A stretch of DNA of 64,000 bases, taken from contig NC_026505.1 in NCBI RefSeq assembly GCF_000182925.2, positions 6,372,247 to 6,436,246 of the forward strand, in the 5' to 3' direction. Shown in pieces: positions 42,347-54,500 of this stretch. The notes under the pieces are model-generated. The model saw only the letters and a program-made list of their open reading frames with translations. It searched no databases and was not told the origin of the DNA. Positions within the stretch are counted from its first letter, which is position 1. The number at the start of each line of letters is the position of its first letter. Made by a program: the position numbers and the translations under genes. The DNA comes from Neurospora crassa OR74A (taxonomy: Eukaryota > Ascomycota > Sordariomycetes > Sordariales > Sordariaceae).

Positions 42347-44155
42347 ATGTCAGACAAACCCTCAGACCAAACTCCCAACCAACGTGGAAGATCCTCGAGA
42401 TCGAGATCTCCCCCAGCCGGACCTGCCCCAGTGCGGGACCGGAGAGACCACCAATGGAAGCGCAACACCGGAGGCGCTCAAAAGGCCTTTTCAAACTTGG
42501 ATCAACAACGGATACGTCGTTTGCTTGAGGCCCAACAAAGCACACAAGGGGTTGGTAAGTCCATGTTAGACTTGCCAGCCATCAGGCCGAATCATGACGG
42601 GCAAGGAAAGCTCTTTCCTCTGATCTCCGACAATGACATCTACTACAAGCTCACCAGAGGAAGGGGAAGGGAGCCAGACTTCCTGGAGCGCCTCAACCAG
42701 GACCCAAGCTCTCCTCACTGCTTCAACTGGATGGCGCGCCAAGACAGCTTCCTCAAGCCTAACGCTTACCTGGCCAAAACAACAACCGACCGTGAGTCGT
42801 TGCTTGCCTTGGTCAACCAAATCGAGAAGCTCGCCATGGAACACAACACCCCGGTTGCCAATGTGAGAATTGAGCTTGTCCCACAGTTCTTTGTTGAACA
42901 ACATCGCAACGAAGTTGGGGGCACCATCCATGACCAGGAAGAGCCAATCGCCATCGACTACGACGATCAACCGGCCGCTGAGGTTGCCAAAGCTCCCTCC
43001 GTCTCGGTTCCAGATGTTGTCTGCGGCAACAAAAAGTGCGGCAGGAAGGGGCACACAGTGGCCCAGTGTATCATTCCAGACCCCCAAACGGGTCTCGTGT
43101 ATGGTTGTCCATTGTGCAACACAGACGACCACCTCGTTGACTGGAATTGCCCCGTGAAGCCCAAGTTTGCTCCAGGAACACAGTTGGACCCCAAGGTGAT
43201 CCAGGAGTACATCGAGAGGCTTCTCGACGTATGCTTTGTGAAAAGGGCCAACAGGCCCTTCTTCGCAACCAATGGCATGACCTGGCCTGGTCTTTTCCAA
43301 ACTTACCGGCACTATGCGGAGCACATCAATACTTTCGAGGAACTCAACAAGTCATCCTGGGATACAAGGGGCCACTATCCATGGACTCCAGAGTACGCCA
43401 TGCGTATGGTTGACTCTGTGGAGAAAATGGACGAGATGAAGAAGTTTGACCCGACGACACATACATGTCGTAATGTCGGCTGCTCTCACTCTCATTCTCG
43501 GGACCCTGTATACAACAAATACGAGTCCTTGTCTGAGACCATCGACGCGTATCTCGACGGAAAATGGGATGTTGCGACTGGTTGGATCCCTACCACGAAT
43601 GTGGACCGACTTACCAGATTGTGGTATCTGGAAGCTCAAGCCCGTCGGCTAGTCAAAAGCGTCGAGTTCCTTGTCAAAGAGGAGCCTGGTGCCGAAGCAC
43701 CACCGGCGCCTGTGAAGCCCGAGTCCTTCCCACCTCCCACCATCGTGTCCAACACTTCCAACTTGGTGCAGTATGTGTGGAACGAAGAAACACAGAACTT
43801 CGTCCCTAGTACCGATTGGTCGTTTCTCAGCTTCGTCACCACCCAGGACAAGGCACCGAATCTCCTCCGTCGCTGCGATCCCGAGGCCGACTACGCCATC
43901 GAATACGCAGCATGGGTGTTCAAGCACCAACGGCCAGACAACGGGCCAGTTGGCGACTCTCTCGAAGACCAGGCTCTCCGCGCGGTAATCAAGGCCGAGG
44001 GGGAGCTTCGAAATCGGGAGAGTCGGGTGGCCAAGCTGGGTCGCCAAGCTCAGAAGAGAAGAAACGCCCGAGAGGCAGAGGACAGAGAAATGGCCTTCGA
44101 GGCTCAAAACTCTGCATCCACGATTGATGTTCACGTTAAACGTGAACATGATTGA
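42347..44155 (+). CDS. Hypothetical 602-aa protein with two zinc knuckles
   Basis: One exon from ATG in CCAAAATGTCAGAC. The Arg/Ser/Pro-rich N-terminus (~1-40) is disordered. Two zinc-knuckle-like motifs follow: C226-x4-C231-x4-H236-x4-C241 (CGNKKCGRKGHTVAQC) and C254-x2-C257-x4-H262-x5-C268 (CPLCNTDDHLVDWNC). A further Cys/His cluster HTCRNVGCSHSHSRD lies near residue 370. The C-terminal ~80 residues are charged and helical. Zinc knuckles usually bind single-stranded nucleic acid, but there is no integrase, reverse transcriptase or gag core, so I do not call it a retroelement. Lineage-specific subtelomeric gene; function unknown. Starts ~530 bp after the MITE-split gene. Confidence 0.75.
   Translation: MSDKPSDQTPNQRGRSSRSRSPPAGPAPVRDRRDHQWKRNTGGAQKAFSNLDQQRIRRLLEAQQSTQGVGKSMLDLPAIRPNHDGQGKLFPLISDNDIYYKLTRGRGREPDFLERLNQDPSSPHCFNWMARQDSFLKPNAYLAKTTTDRESLLALVNQIEKLAMEHNTPVANVRIELVPQFFVEQHRNEVGGTIHDQEEPIAIDYDDQPAAEVAKAPSVSVPDVVCGNKKCGRKGHTVAQCIIPDPQTGLVYGCPLCNTDDHLVDWNCPVKPKFAPGTQLDPKVIQEYIERLLDVCFVKRANRPFFATNGMTWPGLFQTYRHYAEHINTFEELNKSSWDTRGHYPWTPEYAMRMVDSVEKMDEMKKFDPTTHTCRNVGCSHSHSRDPVYNKYESLSETIDAYLDGKWDVATGWIPTTNVDRLTRLWYLEAQARRLVKSVEFLVKEEPGAEAPPAPVKPESFPPPTIVSNTSNLVQYVWNEETQNFVPSTDWSFLSFVTTQDKAPNLLRRCDPEADYAIEYAAWVFKHQRPDNGPVGDSLEDQALRAVIKAEGELRNRESRVAKLGRQAQKRRNAREAEDREMAFEAQNSASTIDVHVKREHD
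44127..44149. repeat. 23-nt near-perfect palindrome at the end of the zinc-knuckle gene
   Basis: Two 11-bp arms (ATGTTCACGTT and AACGTGAACAT) around one A, lying in the final codons and ending 3 bp before the stop codon. Confidence 0.85.
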
Positions 44156-44490
44156 CTCAAGGAAGTTTAGGACACGCCGAGGGCTCTTTAGCTCATAGAA
44201 AATTTTGATACCTAGACATTGATCACGGATATTTGATGCCTGTCACTTGAAAGTGCGTTCCTAGTGTCTTTACGTGTGATTGGCCCCGTGATGCCATGAT
44301 TCGTTCATCCAGCCTTGTCGCGTGCAAACATCGCACTTTCCTTTTTTGTGATATCGAAGCTCGTGCTCTGAATTGCTTTCGCTTGGGTTTCCACTTAGCA
44401 GCGAACCCGCCACTTTTGGTAGTTTCTCTTTTTTTTTTTTTTTTTACATTTCATCGCTTTCAATTGACGTGTACAACAAATCCAAGCCCG

Positions 44491-44808
44491 ATGTCGTACT
44501 TCATCAACCGAACTCGCAAAACCAAGTCGTCAATTTCAATGAAACGTCCGCTAACATGCTTTCCAGACACCAGTTCGGTACATATGGGTCCTGTGACCGC
44601 GAGCGATCGGAATATCATCGAGACCGCCATTAAGGCCGCGAACGAGCGCACGAGCGATAGGAAAACCGAGACCACGAACGAGACTACGACCGAGACTACA
44701 AACGAGACCACGAACGAGACCACGAACGAGACTACGAACGAGAATACAAGACGGCTCCATGACAGAGACCACAATCGAAGGCGTTCGCCTAGCCCTCCAT
44801 GTCATTGA
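44491..44808 (+). CDS. Small ORF with Thr/Asn/Glu repeats (tentative)
   Basis: A 105-codon frame, MSYFINRTRKTKSS..., with a tandem TTNE/TTTE repeat coded by ACGAACGAGACC-type 12-mers (~44680-44745) and a basic end RRRSPSPPCH. The same repeat read in another frame gives RDYDRDYKRDHERD. Whether this is a gene, an exon or a decayed gene cannot be decided by eye. A 17-nt poly-T tract (44429-44445) lies upstream. Confidence 0.3.
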   Translation: MSYFINRTRKTKSSISMKRPLTCFPDTSSVHMGPVTASDRNIIETAIKAANERTSDRKTETTNETTTETTNETTNETTNETTNENTRRLHDRDHNRRRSPSPPCH

Positions 44809-44999
44809 TCACTGGCGGCAGACGGCGACCCATTCCGACATCGAGGGATATACCGACACCGCTGCCCAGGGCGCTCGCCGAGCCTTCATCAGTCACAGGA
44901 GGCAGCAAGAAATAGCGACACGCAACAGATATATACATAGGGACGCAGCGTGCCCAGACAGAAGCGTCGAGTGATTAGCCTCACTGGCGTCACATCAAC

Positions 45000-45227
45000 A
45001 TGGTCAGGCCACCCGATGGCTCCCTCTCAGTCCTGCCCCTACCGAACAAGTCGTCTGTCTTCAAAGAAGACGGGAGATACGAGACCGACTTGCTTCAGCG
45101 TTACCCTACACTGCCGGCGTTGAACTGGGCTAGCGAAACCGACCAACCGAACCAACATCGCGTCAAGATATCTGCAGAAGATGCTCCACTCTTGATCAAT
45201 CCCGATGACTCTCTTCGGTGTGTCTGA
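45000..45227 (+). CDS. Short hypothetical ORF, 75 aa (tentative)
   Basis: The frame MVRPPDGSLSVLPLPNK...LINPDDSLRCV has coding-like composition and may be the last exon of a gene that includes the ORF at 44491, but no clean splice link is visible. Lies 167 bp before the frameshifted gene. Confidence 0.25.
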   Translation: MVRPPDGSLSVLPLPNKSSVFKEDGRYETDLLQRYPTLPALNWASETDQPNQHRVKISAEDAPLLINPDDSLRCV

Positions 45228-45393
45228 CCCCTGCAGTGGCGTCGGGTACGACCCTCCAGTCTGATTTTGCCCATGTAGTCTAGACCTATAAAACCTGCTT
45301 AGTTCTCTCATACTCCTTTCACAACTTTTGTCCCTTTATTCCCCAACATCTTTGGCATTCATCCGAGTTCTCCTTCAAGGCCGTGATACTGTC

Positions 45394-47230
45394 ATGGCAG
45401 GCTCTCGTGCGTGCCTCATGGAGTGGCCAGTTGACGACGGCACCGACAACAAAGCTGCATTCAACGGTCAAAACATTCCCCACAGTCTGTCCTCCAAAGT
45501 CACCCAATGGTGTCTGATACGCGGTATTCGACACCACCCCGGCTTCGCCACTGGGTTGCACGGTGCTCCAGAGCTCCCTTCCATCACCCGAGCGCTCAAC
45601 GCGCGCGCCATCATGAGCAGCAAAGTCCCGCAGATGGCGAAGGAGGAAGAATTTCCATACTGCTTTTGGCACCCTGATCTGCCCAGCGAGCAAACACTCC
45701 GGCAGCTTCTCGCCTGGTATGGAGAGACCCGGCCAGGCATTCGGTATCAAGTCGGACGTGTGTGTGCGATAGCCGGCTATACTGCTTTGTACGATGAGCT
45801 CGATCTTTTGCCCGAGCTGGCCATAGCAGAGGAAGCCCGCGATAGCTCTGCACCAGGGAGCAAAGCCATTTACGAGTCCATCATGCGCCAACCAGTCCGT
45901 TACTCCATCATGGACGACTACGCCCTCAAGATCCGGACAGAAGATCCCAGACCGGGTGCTTTCCTCATGGGGAAACACATGCACCCGTCAAACTCTTGTC
46001 AACTACCCCATGCCCGCCGGCAACCTCTTCAACCCTCATACCATCCCGGCCCCGATCTTCGACATAACCGAGGACCGCAACCTTTCCCTCGACAAGAACG
46101 CCCTCCGCCCCTCCCAGATCCCCGTCTCCGAAGAGACCCTCCAGCTCTTGTACGCCCCCCTTCCGCTAGATCTCCCGCCCTACGCCGCTTCCATAGCCGA
46201 CAAGAACTTCCTCATCCTCATGGCCGCTTGGTCCAGCAACAAAGAGCGGTACTCGCGTCTCCGGCGGCCTGGTGTCGTCATTCCTGGCGAGTTGCAGTGC
46301 ATCGTGCGTGGCATCTACCACTCGGTCTTCTTTGCCAAGTGGTGGGCATCTCCAGAGCAACTGGCAGTCCAGAAACAGCTGGGCATCAACCTCATGCCAT
46401 TTATCCACGCACGCTTTGTCATGCACAACGATCTATCATGGCTAAAAGAAAATACGCCCGAGGAAGACATGCCGACGATCATGTGGGTTCCGGACCATGC
46501 CGAGCAAAGCACGTACTTGGCCATGGCGCGGCGGAGACCGACGGAAAGAACCAAGTTTCGGTGCGCGAGGGCCCTGATCGCCATAGGCGATTACGAAGGG
46601 TATGAGAAGCTGGGCGCAGGCCCGGACAGGACCCAGTACTGGGAAGCTCAAAGCCGGCAATCCAAAGAAGAGGCGTCAGGATTTGAGGGCGTGGCAAAGA
46701 AGTTTTTGGAGGATATTGAAGGGAAGGCTAAGGAAAAATGGGGGACAAGAAACATCAATGAGCGCCCTGATGACCCGGATCATTTGTATGTGGCGGAGTG
46801 GCATTATGAGTTAACAAATATGACTGCAAACGAGGTTGATGAGGAATGGGATCTGGTGTGGCTCACGCACATGCTCGATGTTGGGGATAAACCGCCTCGA
46901 TCAATGAACTTGTATCGGGAGGTCAAGACAGAGATGACGGGATTTGATGAGCTCAGCGACGGGACCTACATCCGAGCCATGACGGAGGAGGAGTATGAGG
47001 ATTGGTTTGCACAAGCCGACCACCACGCTGACCCCAGACAGCCCAATGACTTCAACCAAGACTGTGGCGTACAAGGCATCCTGTTGCGCGTGGCGGCAAT
47101 GGACGAAGTGAAGAGAATCGTACCGGAGGGTTTTGAGTGGCGAAACCTGTCTCAAATGTATCGAAATTGGGATTATGTACCGGAGGAGGAAAGGGAGTAC
47201 CTTGGGGTATATCCCAGAAAGAAGGAGTAG
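45394..47230 (+). pseudogene. Hypothetical ~611-aa gene interrupted by a +1 frameshift
   Basis: From ATG 45394 the first frame encodes ~200 good residues (MAGSRACLMEWPVDDG ... YSIMDDYALKIRTEDPRPGAFLMGKHM). The coding signal then moves one base on, near 45975, to a second frame that runs to TAG 47230 (TRQTLVNYPMPAGNLFNP ... YLGVYPRKKE). Both frames overlap openly for ~650 nt. No GT-AG intron fits the junction, so I read it as an indel in one gene, either a true mutation or a sequencing error. No domain recognised; the second half is rich in Trp and acidic residues (EEEYEDWFAQADHHADP). Subtelomeric, lineage-specific. Confidence 0.65.
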
Positions 47231-50200
47231 GGGATGAAATATCTCCGTCGCAAACTTGTCAGAGGCAGAAGTGGTAAGATGGTGTGGGCTGAAGTATGGT
47301 GATTGATGGCCGTTGTGGGGGATGCCAAGATCATGTCATGGAAGGGGACATAGAGGTGGAAGCTAAACGGTTTTCTCAAGTCGCTGCAATTGCAGGAGAT
47401 CATGGCATCTGTCAAGCTATTTCTTTCAACCTGTCTTATTTCCAATACATTCCCACTATTTGCCCAGATATCCCCCATGAAAACGTGATACGTCGGCCCT
47501 CATGCCCCTTGGGCTTCCAGCTCTTTAATTTGCTCCTTGCCGTCCGCCAGTGCCAACTGATTGCCCAAGGACTGACTATTTGTTTGGGATCGGGTCGGTT
47601 CGTTGAATCGTGCGAGGATTTTGCGGCAAGTTTGAAGTCGAAGACTCGTGCGTAAATTGACAGGGACGAACGGCTTCGGTGTATATGGACCAATCTGTAG
47701 AGCGTCAATGCTTCTAGAACCGGATATCCAGCCAGAGACGTGCATTTGGGCTGGGTGCAGGTATCCAGTGTATAGGCTGCAGATCCAACTGTAACGAGAC
47801 GGCATATCGGTATGCAAGTACGAAACTCATGACTTGGAACGCAGGGAGTTGCGTTGACCGGATGTCTGGAGGTATAAAGCCCTCTCGCCTCCCCCCGCTT
47901 TCCTCTCCTTGTAATCCTCTTTTTCGACCGAGAGTCGCTTCTTGTGACCCAACGTGTGTGTCTCTTTGCCCTCCAATCTTTACGTTTGCTAGGTATCTTC
48001 TCGATTCGCCACACTCTACGGCCCTCTGCGGTCGGTATTGCTTCGTCACGTCGGCGTCGCTCTACGGCTCAAAGCCATCGTGTCAGCACATTGCAAGGTC
48101 AAGTGGTCAATGGTCTCAATACCCGACTGGGGATCTTGGCATATATGATATGTACCTCTTCCACAGATACACCTCCTTGTCCTCAACCACTCTTTGCCCG
48201 GCAGTCTGCTGTAGTGTTTCGAGGCGTCGCTAAAGCCTTTTCGCCAGTTCAAATCGCGAACCACGGGCGAAGTAGACGCCGACTCACATTTGGAAAACAT
48301 CGGAGCGTGGCGGCGTAGCTGATATGGATCGTCAAGTACCGAGTATCTTGCCCAAACTCTTGTATCTTGGCTTTGCCAATACGCCTGTCGGACTCGGCCA
48401 CAACAGCGGGCAACTTGTAGGCGTCGGGGTCGCGTCGGCTATGGTGTCCAGGTATGAGCTTTGGGGGGTATGAAGCTGTGACATCTGGTCAGCGATGTCG
48501 TGACCGAGATGGTGAGCTTGCTTGTGGTGTTTGTAGATTGTGAGGACCATCCTTGGGGGATGGGAGTGTAGCCTTGAGCTTTCGTCGAGTCGCAGTGATA
48601 CCCTCGAGGCTGACAAACACGGGTTGGCAAGGCACTGAACTGAAGAACGCGGCGAAGGCCTGGCCGCCTCGACTTCCTGTCTCGGCTGGCGCGGGGCCAA
48701 GCTAGAAAAGTGGGCCGGCTGGCAAGGAATCACTGCAGTCCGTTGTCCGCTACTGGAATTTCGCAACAGCGTTCTTCGATTTCCAAACCGCCCAGGTCTC
48801 TTGTCGCCAAAGTCCAGATCATCACGTCGCCTCTAGTCTTCCAAATCTGCCACATTCGACGCGACTGAAGAGCCGTGACAAAGTTTCCGTGTTTCGACTC
48901 AATTCACCACCTTCTCAACAACCGCCATCACCAACCGACTTTGAGGCCGCTAGTACGTACGATCAGATACCCCACGCAAAGCAGGGCGCTCCATCGAAGT
49001 ATGCCAAAATCTTTGGCTTTCACTATTCCTTCTTGTCAGTCCCTCCTCTGCATGGTCACGGCTTCGACGACTGACACTAGGACTACAATCCTCGGCTTCG
49101 TTGCAACCTCGATTCGACGTACAATCGTCCAAACCGACAGATCTTTCGATACAGCACAAACATGATCGTAATGGAACACCAACGCTTGATTTCTGACGCA
49201 CATTCGATTCAACGAAGGGCAGGCCTCCTTGCCCAGTGCGACATGTCGCTTGCGAAGCCAGCAACGAGGACACGATCTCTGCGGCCTCGAAGCCCAGCCT
49301 GGCCCGTGGAATCTCCAGCGGAACTTGAAACTTTGAGTTTGTTTGCTTTAGCAGGACAAATCCGTTGGAGTTTTGCTGCATGATCGATGTAGGTATGGCC
49401 TCGGACAACTGCACCCAGACCCACAGGCCCTACAAGCATTTTGGCAATGAGTGTACGGTCACTTGCGTGAAAATGCTGTATGCAAACAGCTAGGTTGCAT
49501 GCGCTGACGGCTGTGGCTTTCAGGGGCTTGGCTTTCAGGGGTACTCTATGGGGCATCCATGTTTACTTCAGGGGCCTGAGTGCCAGATTGACCAATCAGA
49601 TCTCTCGCTTCCAGTTTCACTTACAAGGCTGACGCGGGCGTCCTTGAGCAGGACTTTGTGCGAATTGACCGAAATCATCCGGCGAGCAATGGTCACCCTG
49701 CGTTCTAATACGGGGTTTGCACCAAAAGAATTCCTATACTACGTGGGTACACGACTCTTGCTGATGTCTCTGGAACGTCACCCGAAGCCATCTACAGACA
49801 CTTTCTGCCACTATTCATTCGCTTTACGGCGCTGTCAACGGCCAATGCGCGACATTTCCTCCAGAGTCCCTCTGTTGACGGCCTTTGAAGACCACAGCGA
49901 ACTCGCGTAAGATCGCCATGCCCACCTTCCCCAGTCCTTCTACCCGGCAGTTAAACCCTGTTTTTCGTGACAATCACGCCAAAACACATTGCAGATATGA
50001 CTAACGATCTTTTCTCAGGTCCAGACCGATACCACGAAGCTATTACAAGTCGGCTTGACCAAGAAATAGAGGACACGGACCATCGGCAAAAACGATGCGA
50101 CACAAGGAATAGGTTCCGATCACAGAACCCCAATGGACTTCAACACAACGGCAAAGCACTTTGACCTTTTGCGGTCTTTGAGTTCAGATACCGAACAATG

Positions 50201-50317
50201 AGCGTGTCGACCCTACAACGCCATTTACACATATCATATCGCACAACATGTACGAGGGCATCGTTCCACGCCCTACCAGAAGACGATCGAGGCACTGATC
50301 TCCAAAACAAGCACTAG
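47231..50317. other. Gene-poor stretch with decayed coding fragments
   Basis: About 3.1 kb without an intact gene. Coding-like pieces include 48889-49074 (TDFEAASTYDQIPHAKQ..., followed in the same frame by stops and then by more coding-like sequence to 49383) and 49967-50164 (NDLFSGPDRYHEAITSRLDQEIED). They may be exons of a pseudogene; I cannot join them. Confidence 0.35.
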
Positions 50318-50374
50318 GTACGTCGCTCCAATCGGTATAGAAGCAAAGCACTGACCGCGCTACATCTTCCAGCA

Positions 50375-50881
50375 ATGCCCCTGCAACAGCATGTAGTGGA
50401 GCGAGTTCAACCAATGTTTGACTACGCCTACAAGAGGATGGAAGAGGCGTATGACGTTTGCCGGGAAAACGTACTGAGCGAGTTCGTTTCCACGTTCGCT
50501 TTTGACAAAGTCAAACAGCACTTTTACCTACTGTCGGCAAACTTGAACGAGACGAAGAAGAGCACGGGGATTGATTCCCCTCGCTGCAAGGAGGAAGGGG
50601 ACGATTCCATCGCCCTGAAGCAGAACGTGGTACGTTTGGCCAAGGAGTGGGAGAACATGTGGCGCTTTCCAGGACAAGTTGAGGATCTCTCTGACTCTTT
50701 CGAGTTACCGCTGGAGTTTTAGTCCCATGGTCTTGAGGATACGGATTGCCGTATCAAACCGGACCCAGAGAACACACGCGGCATCAAACCAGAACTGATG
50801 GACCCGACCCTTCTTCTGGTTGCCTCGAAACTCTGCCGCTTGGAGGACGGAAAGGTCGAGATTGACCTGACGGACGATTGA
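50375..50881 (+). CDS. Hypothetical protein, 137 aa, two exons (tentative)
   Basis: The ATG at 50375 opens a frame MPLQQHVVERVQPMFDYAYKRMEEAYDV. A possible intron 50630-50722 (GTACGT, TCTGAC branch, TTTTAG) is 93 nt, and its acceptor contains the only stop in frame. Removing it adds SHGLEDTDCRIKPDPENTRG...VEIDLTDD up to TGA 50881. Upstream, 50318-50372 looks like another intron (GTACGT, CACTGACC, CCAG) whose exon carries a stop in this frame, so it may be a leader intron. Without the second splice the product is 115 aa. Function unknown. Confidence 0.4.
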
Positions 50882-51587
50882 AACAATCCATGGTGTTCAG
50901 AAGTAGTCGAGCAGTACATGGAGGAATGTAACCGCATATAGTACCGGTGACACAGGCCTTTGGTAACAACATGAAACCCGATACCCCTTGGACTGCATTG
51001 GCTAACAAAGCTCTTCTTCCAGAACCAACTCAGAACATGGCGATGTGTACACAAAAAAGGAACATGCTCAAGTTGGAATGGCTTTGCGTTGGGGAAAGAC
51101 TGGGATGCCTTTGATCCAGATCAGCTAGCAACAGTTTTATCAATGTACATGCTCTTATTCAGACAAATGCAACTGGTTCTTCACCTTGTATCTGTGCCTG
51201 ATTGCTTTGTACGATATCCAGTAGCTTGCGTATTGGTTCACTGTGTCTGTAGTCCGTCTCGAGACAATTGTCAAAGTCATCGTTCGGGCGTTAGAACACA
51301 GGGCAGGGACGGTAGTAGTCAACTTGTGATGCCAGCCCAGTATTGCGGACCCTACGAACACGAAGCACAAGCAAAAGCCCCAGTGCTTTACGTCATGACA
51401 ATAGCGAGCAACGACTGCACTGTCCTGTCTTCTTGGGTCTTTCTGGTAGGTCTCTTGGCGTTGTTGTGGTGATATCCAGTCGCAACTTCCCTCTCTCTCG
51501 GCGGGGTATGCCCATCTTTGTTGACTTTCGACTCGATACCTCTGTCTTTTTGTCCCAACACACGATCTGCATCGACGACTATCGACA

Positions 51588-54500
51588 ATGGATATACAGC
51601 ATTCACAACCAGCGGACTCGACAGTCCCGACCGAGCTGACCATGCAGTCGCAATACACGGCCAACACGGCCAAGTGCGCGGAGCTCCTCAAAGGCTGCGA
51701 AAAGAGAAACGAGCTCCTACCCCAGCTGATCGACAAGCTTGTCACCGCCAAAGACATCAAGGCCTACCAAAGAGTCTTTGAATATGTGCATGGTGAACAT
51801 GGCCACTACCAGAAGGACCTCAAAGAGGCCGCAAAGCTTCTTGACCAGAACCGACTGGCCGAGAACACCGAGATTGAGAGACGAGCTGCCAATCAGGCTG
51901 CTACTCACAAAGCCCAATACGAGACAAAGCTACAGGTAGAGAAAGAGCTCTACCAAAAAGAACTCGACAAGATCAAGCAGAATATGTATGACACTGTCAT
52001 CAAACGTAAAGCCAAGCTGGAAGAATCATACAAGGAAAGAAATGAGGACTTTGCTAAACGCAAAGAAACATCGGAAGCCTCATTGAAAGACAAGGAGGAC
52101 AAGCTTGCCAAACGTACAGAAGAACTGGAAGCCTCGTTCAAAAACAAGCAGGCCGAACTCGAAGCTTCGTACGCAAAAAAGGAACAGAATCTCGATGAAC
52201 TCTACAAGGAACGGAACGCTCGAGTACAATCCGAAGAGAAGACCCGAGATTGCATATTAGACCAGCGAGAGCGAACGGCCATAGGGCTGGAAGCGGACGC
52301 AGAAACTAGGATGCAAGAGCTCCAGACGCTGAAGCAAGAGCTGGACAGTCAGAAGAAAGAGCTGAAAACAAAAGAACAGTGCTTCCACCGCGAGCGAGAC
52401 GAGTTCCAAAAAAAAGTCGAGGAACAGACCAAGACTGATGGTGAGCTAAAGAGGCAAGCAAGGGCTACTACTGACCAGCTAGATGCTCGAGAAAAAGCGC
52501 TCAAACAAGCACAGGAGGCATTTGACCAGCTTCAAGCCGAAAAAGAAAAGGCACTCAAACAGGAACGGAGTGACTTTGACAAGCTCAAGACTGAACAAGC
52601 AAAGGCACTCAGGCAGGCACAGAGTGACTTTGACAAGCTCAAGACGGGGCAAGAAAAGGTGCTCGAAGCTACCAAGACCACCTTCCTAGCCGAGAGTCTC
52701 GAGACAATTGACCACGCAAAGGACAATTTCAACATTGGCTTGGGAAACGGGCTCGCCGCCCTTGCCAACCGAGTGCCTGACCTCAGAAGCATCGAGGCGT
52801 GGATCACAAACGGTGCGCAGACCTTTGCCTCCCATCAGACTCGGATCATTTCCGCAAGACTCGATCAAGCCATGCGGCAAAGTAACGGATCCGTTCGTCT
52901 CTGGGAAGACAATATCCGACTCCTGGAGAAAACCAGTCACCTGGAGCAACGGGTCATTGATCTAGAGAGTCGAAACACGGCTCTCGAACTGGGTAAGACC
53001 ACGTTGGAGGAAAGCAACTCTGACCAAGCCAGGAGTCTTGAACTGGTGGAAAGAGAGAAGCAAGCGCTTGCCTCTTCTCTTGAGGCCAAAGTCCAGGCAT
53101 TGAAAGAATCGGAAGGACAGAAGACGCTCTTGTCTGACCAACTGACAAAGGCGCAGGCACGGCTTGCCATCATCGAGGGTGAAAACAAAACCCTCGAGCA
53201 ACGCAAGACCGAACTCGAGCGTCAGTGTTCGTCACTGCAAGCGCATGTGAAAGAGCTTGATGGTCAAAAGAAGAGTCTATCCGACGACAAGGAAGCCCTC
53301 CAGAAACAGATTGACTTGTTGGAGCGTCACAACAAGACTCTGTCCGATGACAAAGAAGCCCTGCACAAAAGGGCCGGCCGGCTGGACAGTCAAATCGAAA
53401 CACTCCTTCGAGATCAGATCAAGCTTCGCGATCAAGATAGGACCCTCCTCAAGCAAAAACAAAAACTTCTAGAGCAGCTGGCCTTCTCGCAAGGCCAAAA
53501 CTTGACGCTGGGTGAAAGCAAGATCCATCTCAAGGGCCAAATCAAGGCTCTCTCCGTCGAAAAGACCACGCTACAAGGAGAGATTACTCGCCTTCAGGGA
53601 CAGGTTAGCCACCTCGAAGGTACTAACCAACTCACTGACTCCTTGCAGCAAGGTCTTTCCGCCGTCAATGAACTCACAAAGAGGTTCGAAGAGGAGAAAG
53701 CGCGGCTGCAAACCGACAACACCGCGGCCAAGACCAAGACTGAGGGCCTGGAGGCCCAAGTCGACGTTCTCAAAAACGAGAACACGGGCTTGAAACAACG
53801 AGTTGCCAGCCTCGAGACTGAGAACAAGTCCCTCTGCGAAGCCAATTCCACCTTGGTTGGCGAGAAGCAGAGACTCCAAGGTTCACTCGACGTTTACCAG
53901 CAGAGCAATGAAAAATTGCAGACCAAATTTGACACACTTTCCGGACAGAACAGCGCGCTCAAGACTCTCAACAACCAATGGGAGAAAAAGAATGACGATG
54001 TTTTGAGCGAGAAGATATCAACCACTAGAGAGCTCAATGATGTCAAAACAGAGCTCAATGATGTCAAAAGAGACCTAACTGATGCACAAGCAGCAGCTCA
54101 GCTACAGACCGGAGAGGCTGCAGAACTCCGGAAGCAAGTCAAAGAGCTCACCGACAGTGTAACAAGATCCACGGACAGGACCAAAGCTGCCGAGACAGCC
54201 AGCTTCAAGTCCAAGGCTGAGCTATCCAAGGTCACTATAGAGCTTGAACAAGCCAGAGAGAAGGTGTCCAAGCTCGAGACTCAATACAATTGTGCTCGAG
54301 ACTTTACCGCCACGCTTGATGATCTTGTCAGAAAGTCACTCGAGGCCGCACAGGTAGCGCTGCCCGCCACACCAGTGGATTCGCTGCTTTCTGCATCCCG
54401 CAAGAGACCCAGGGAGGCTTCGCCCGACAGACTCGAAGGCCGTGGTGCGCCCGACAACGCTGCCGTTGTCGTCCAGCAAATCTTGGATGATTTGAAGGAC

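Noticed and set aside
42554-42577. GTAAGT...CCAG pair inside the zinc-knuckle gene
   Set aside because: Only 24 nt, too short for a spliceosomal intron; the frame is continuous.
42566-43324. 252-codon minus-strand frame
   Set aside because: Antisense of the zinc-knuckle gene.
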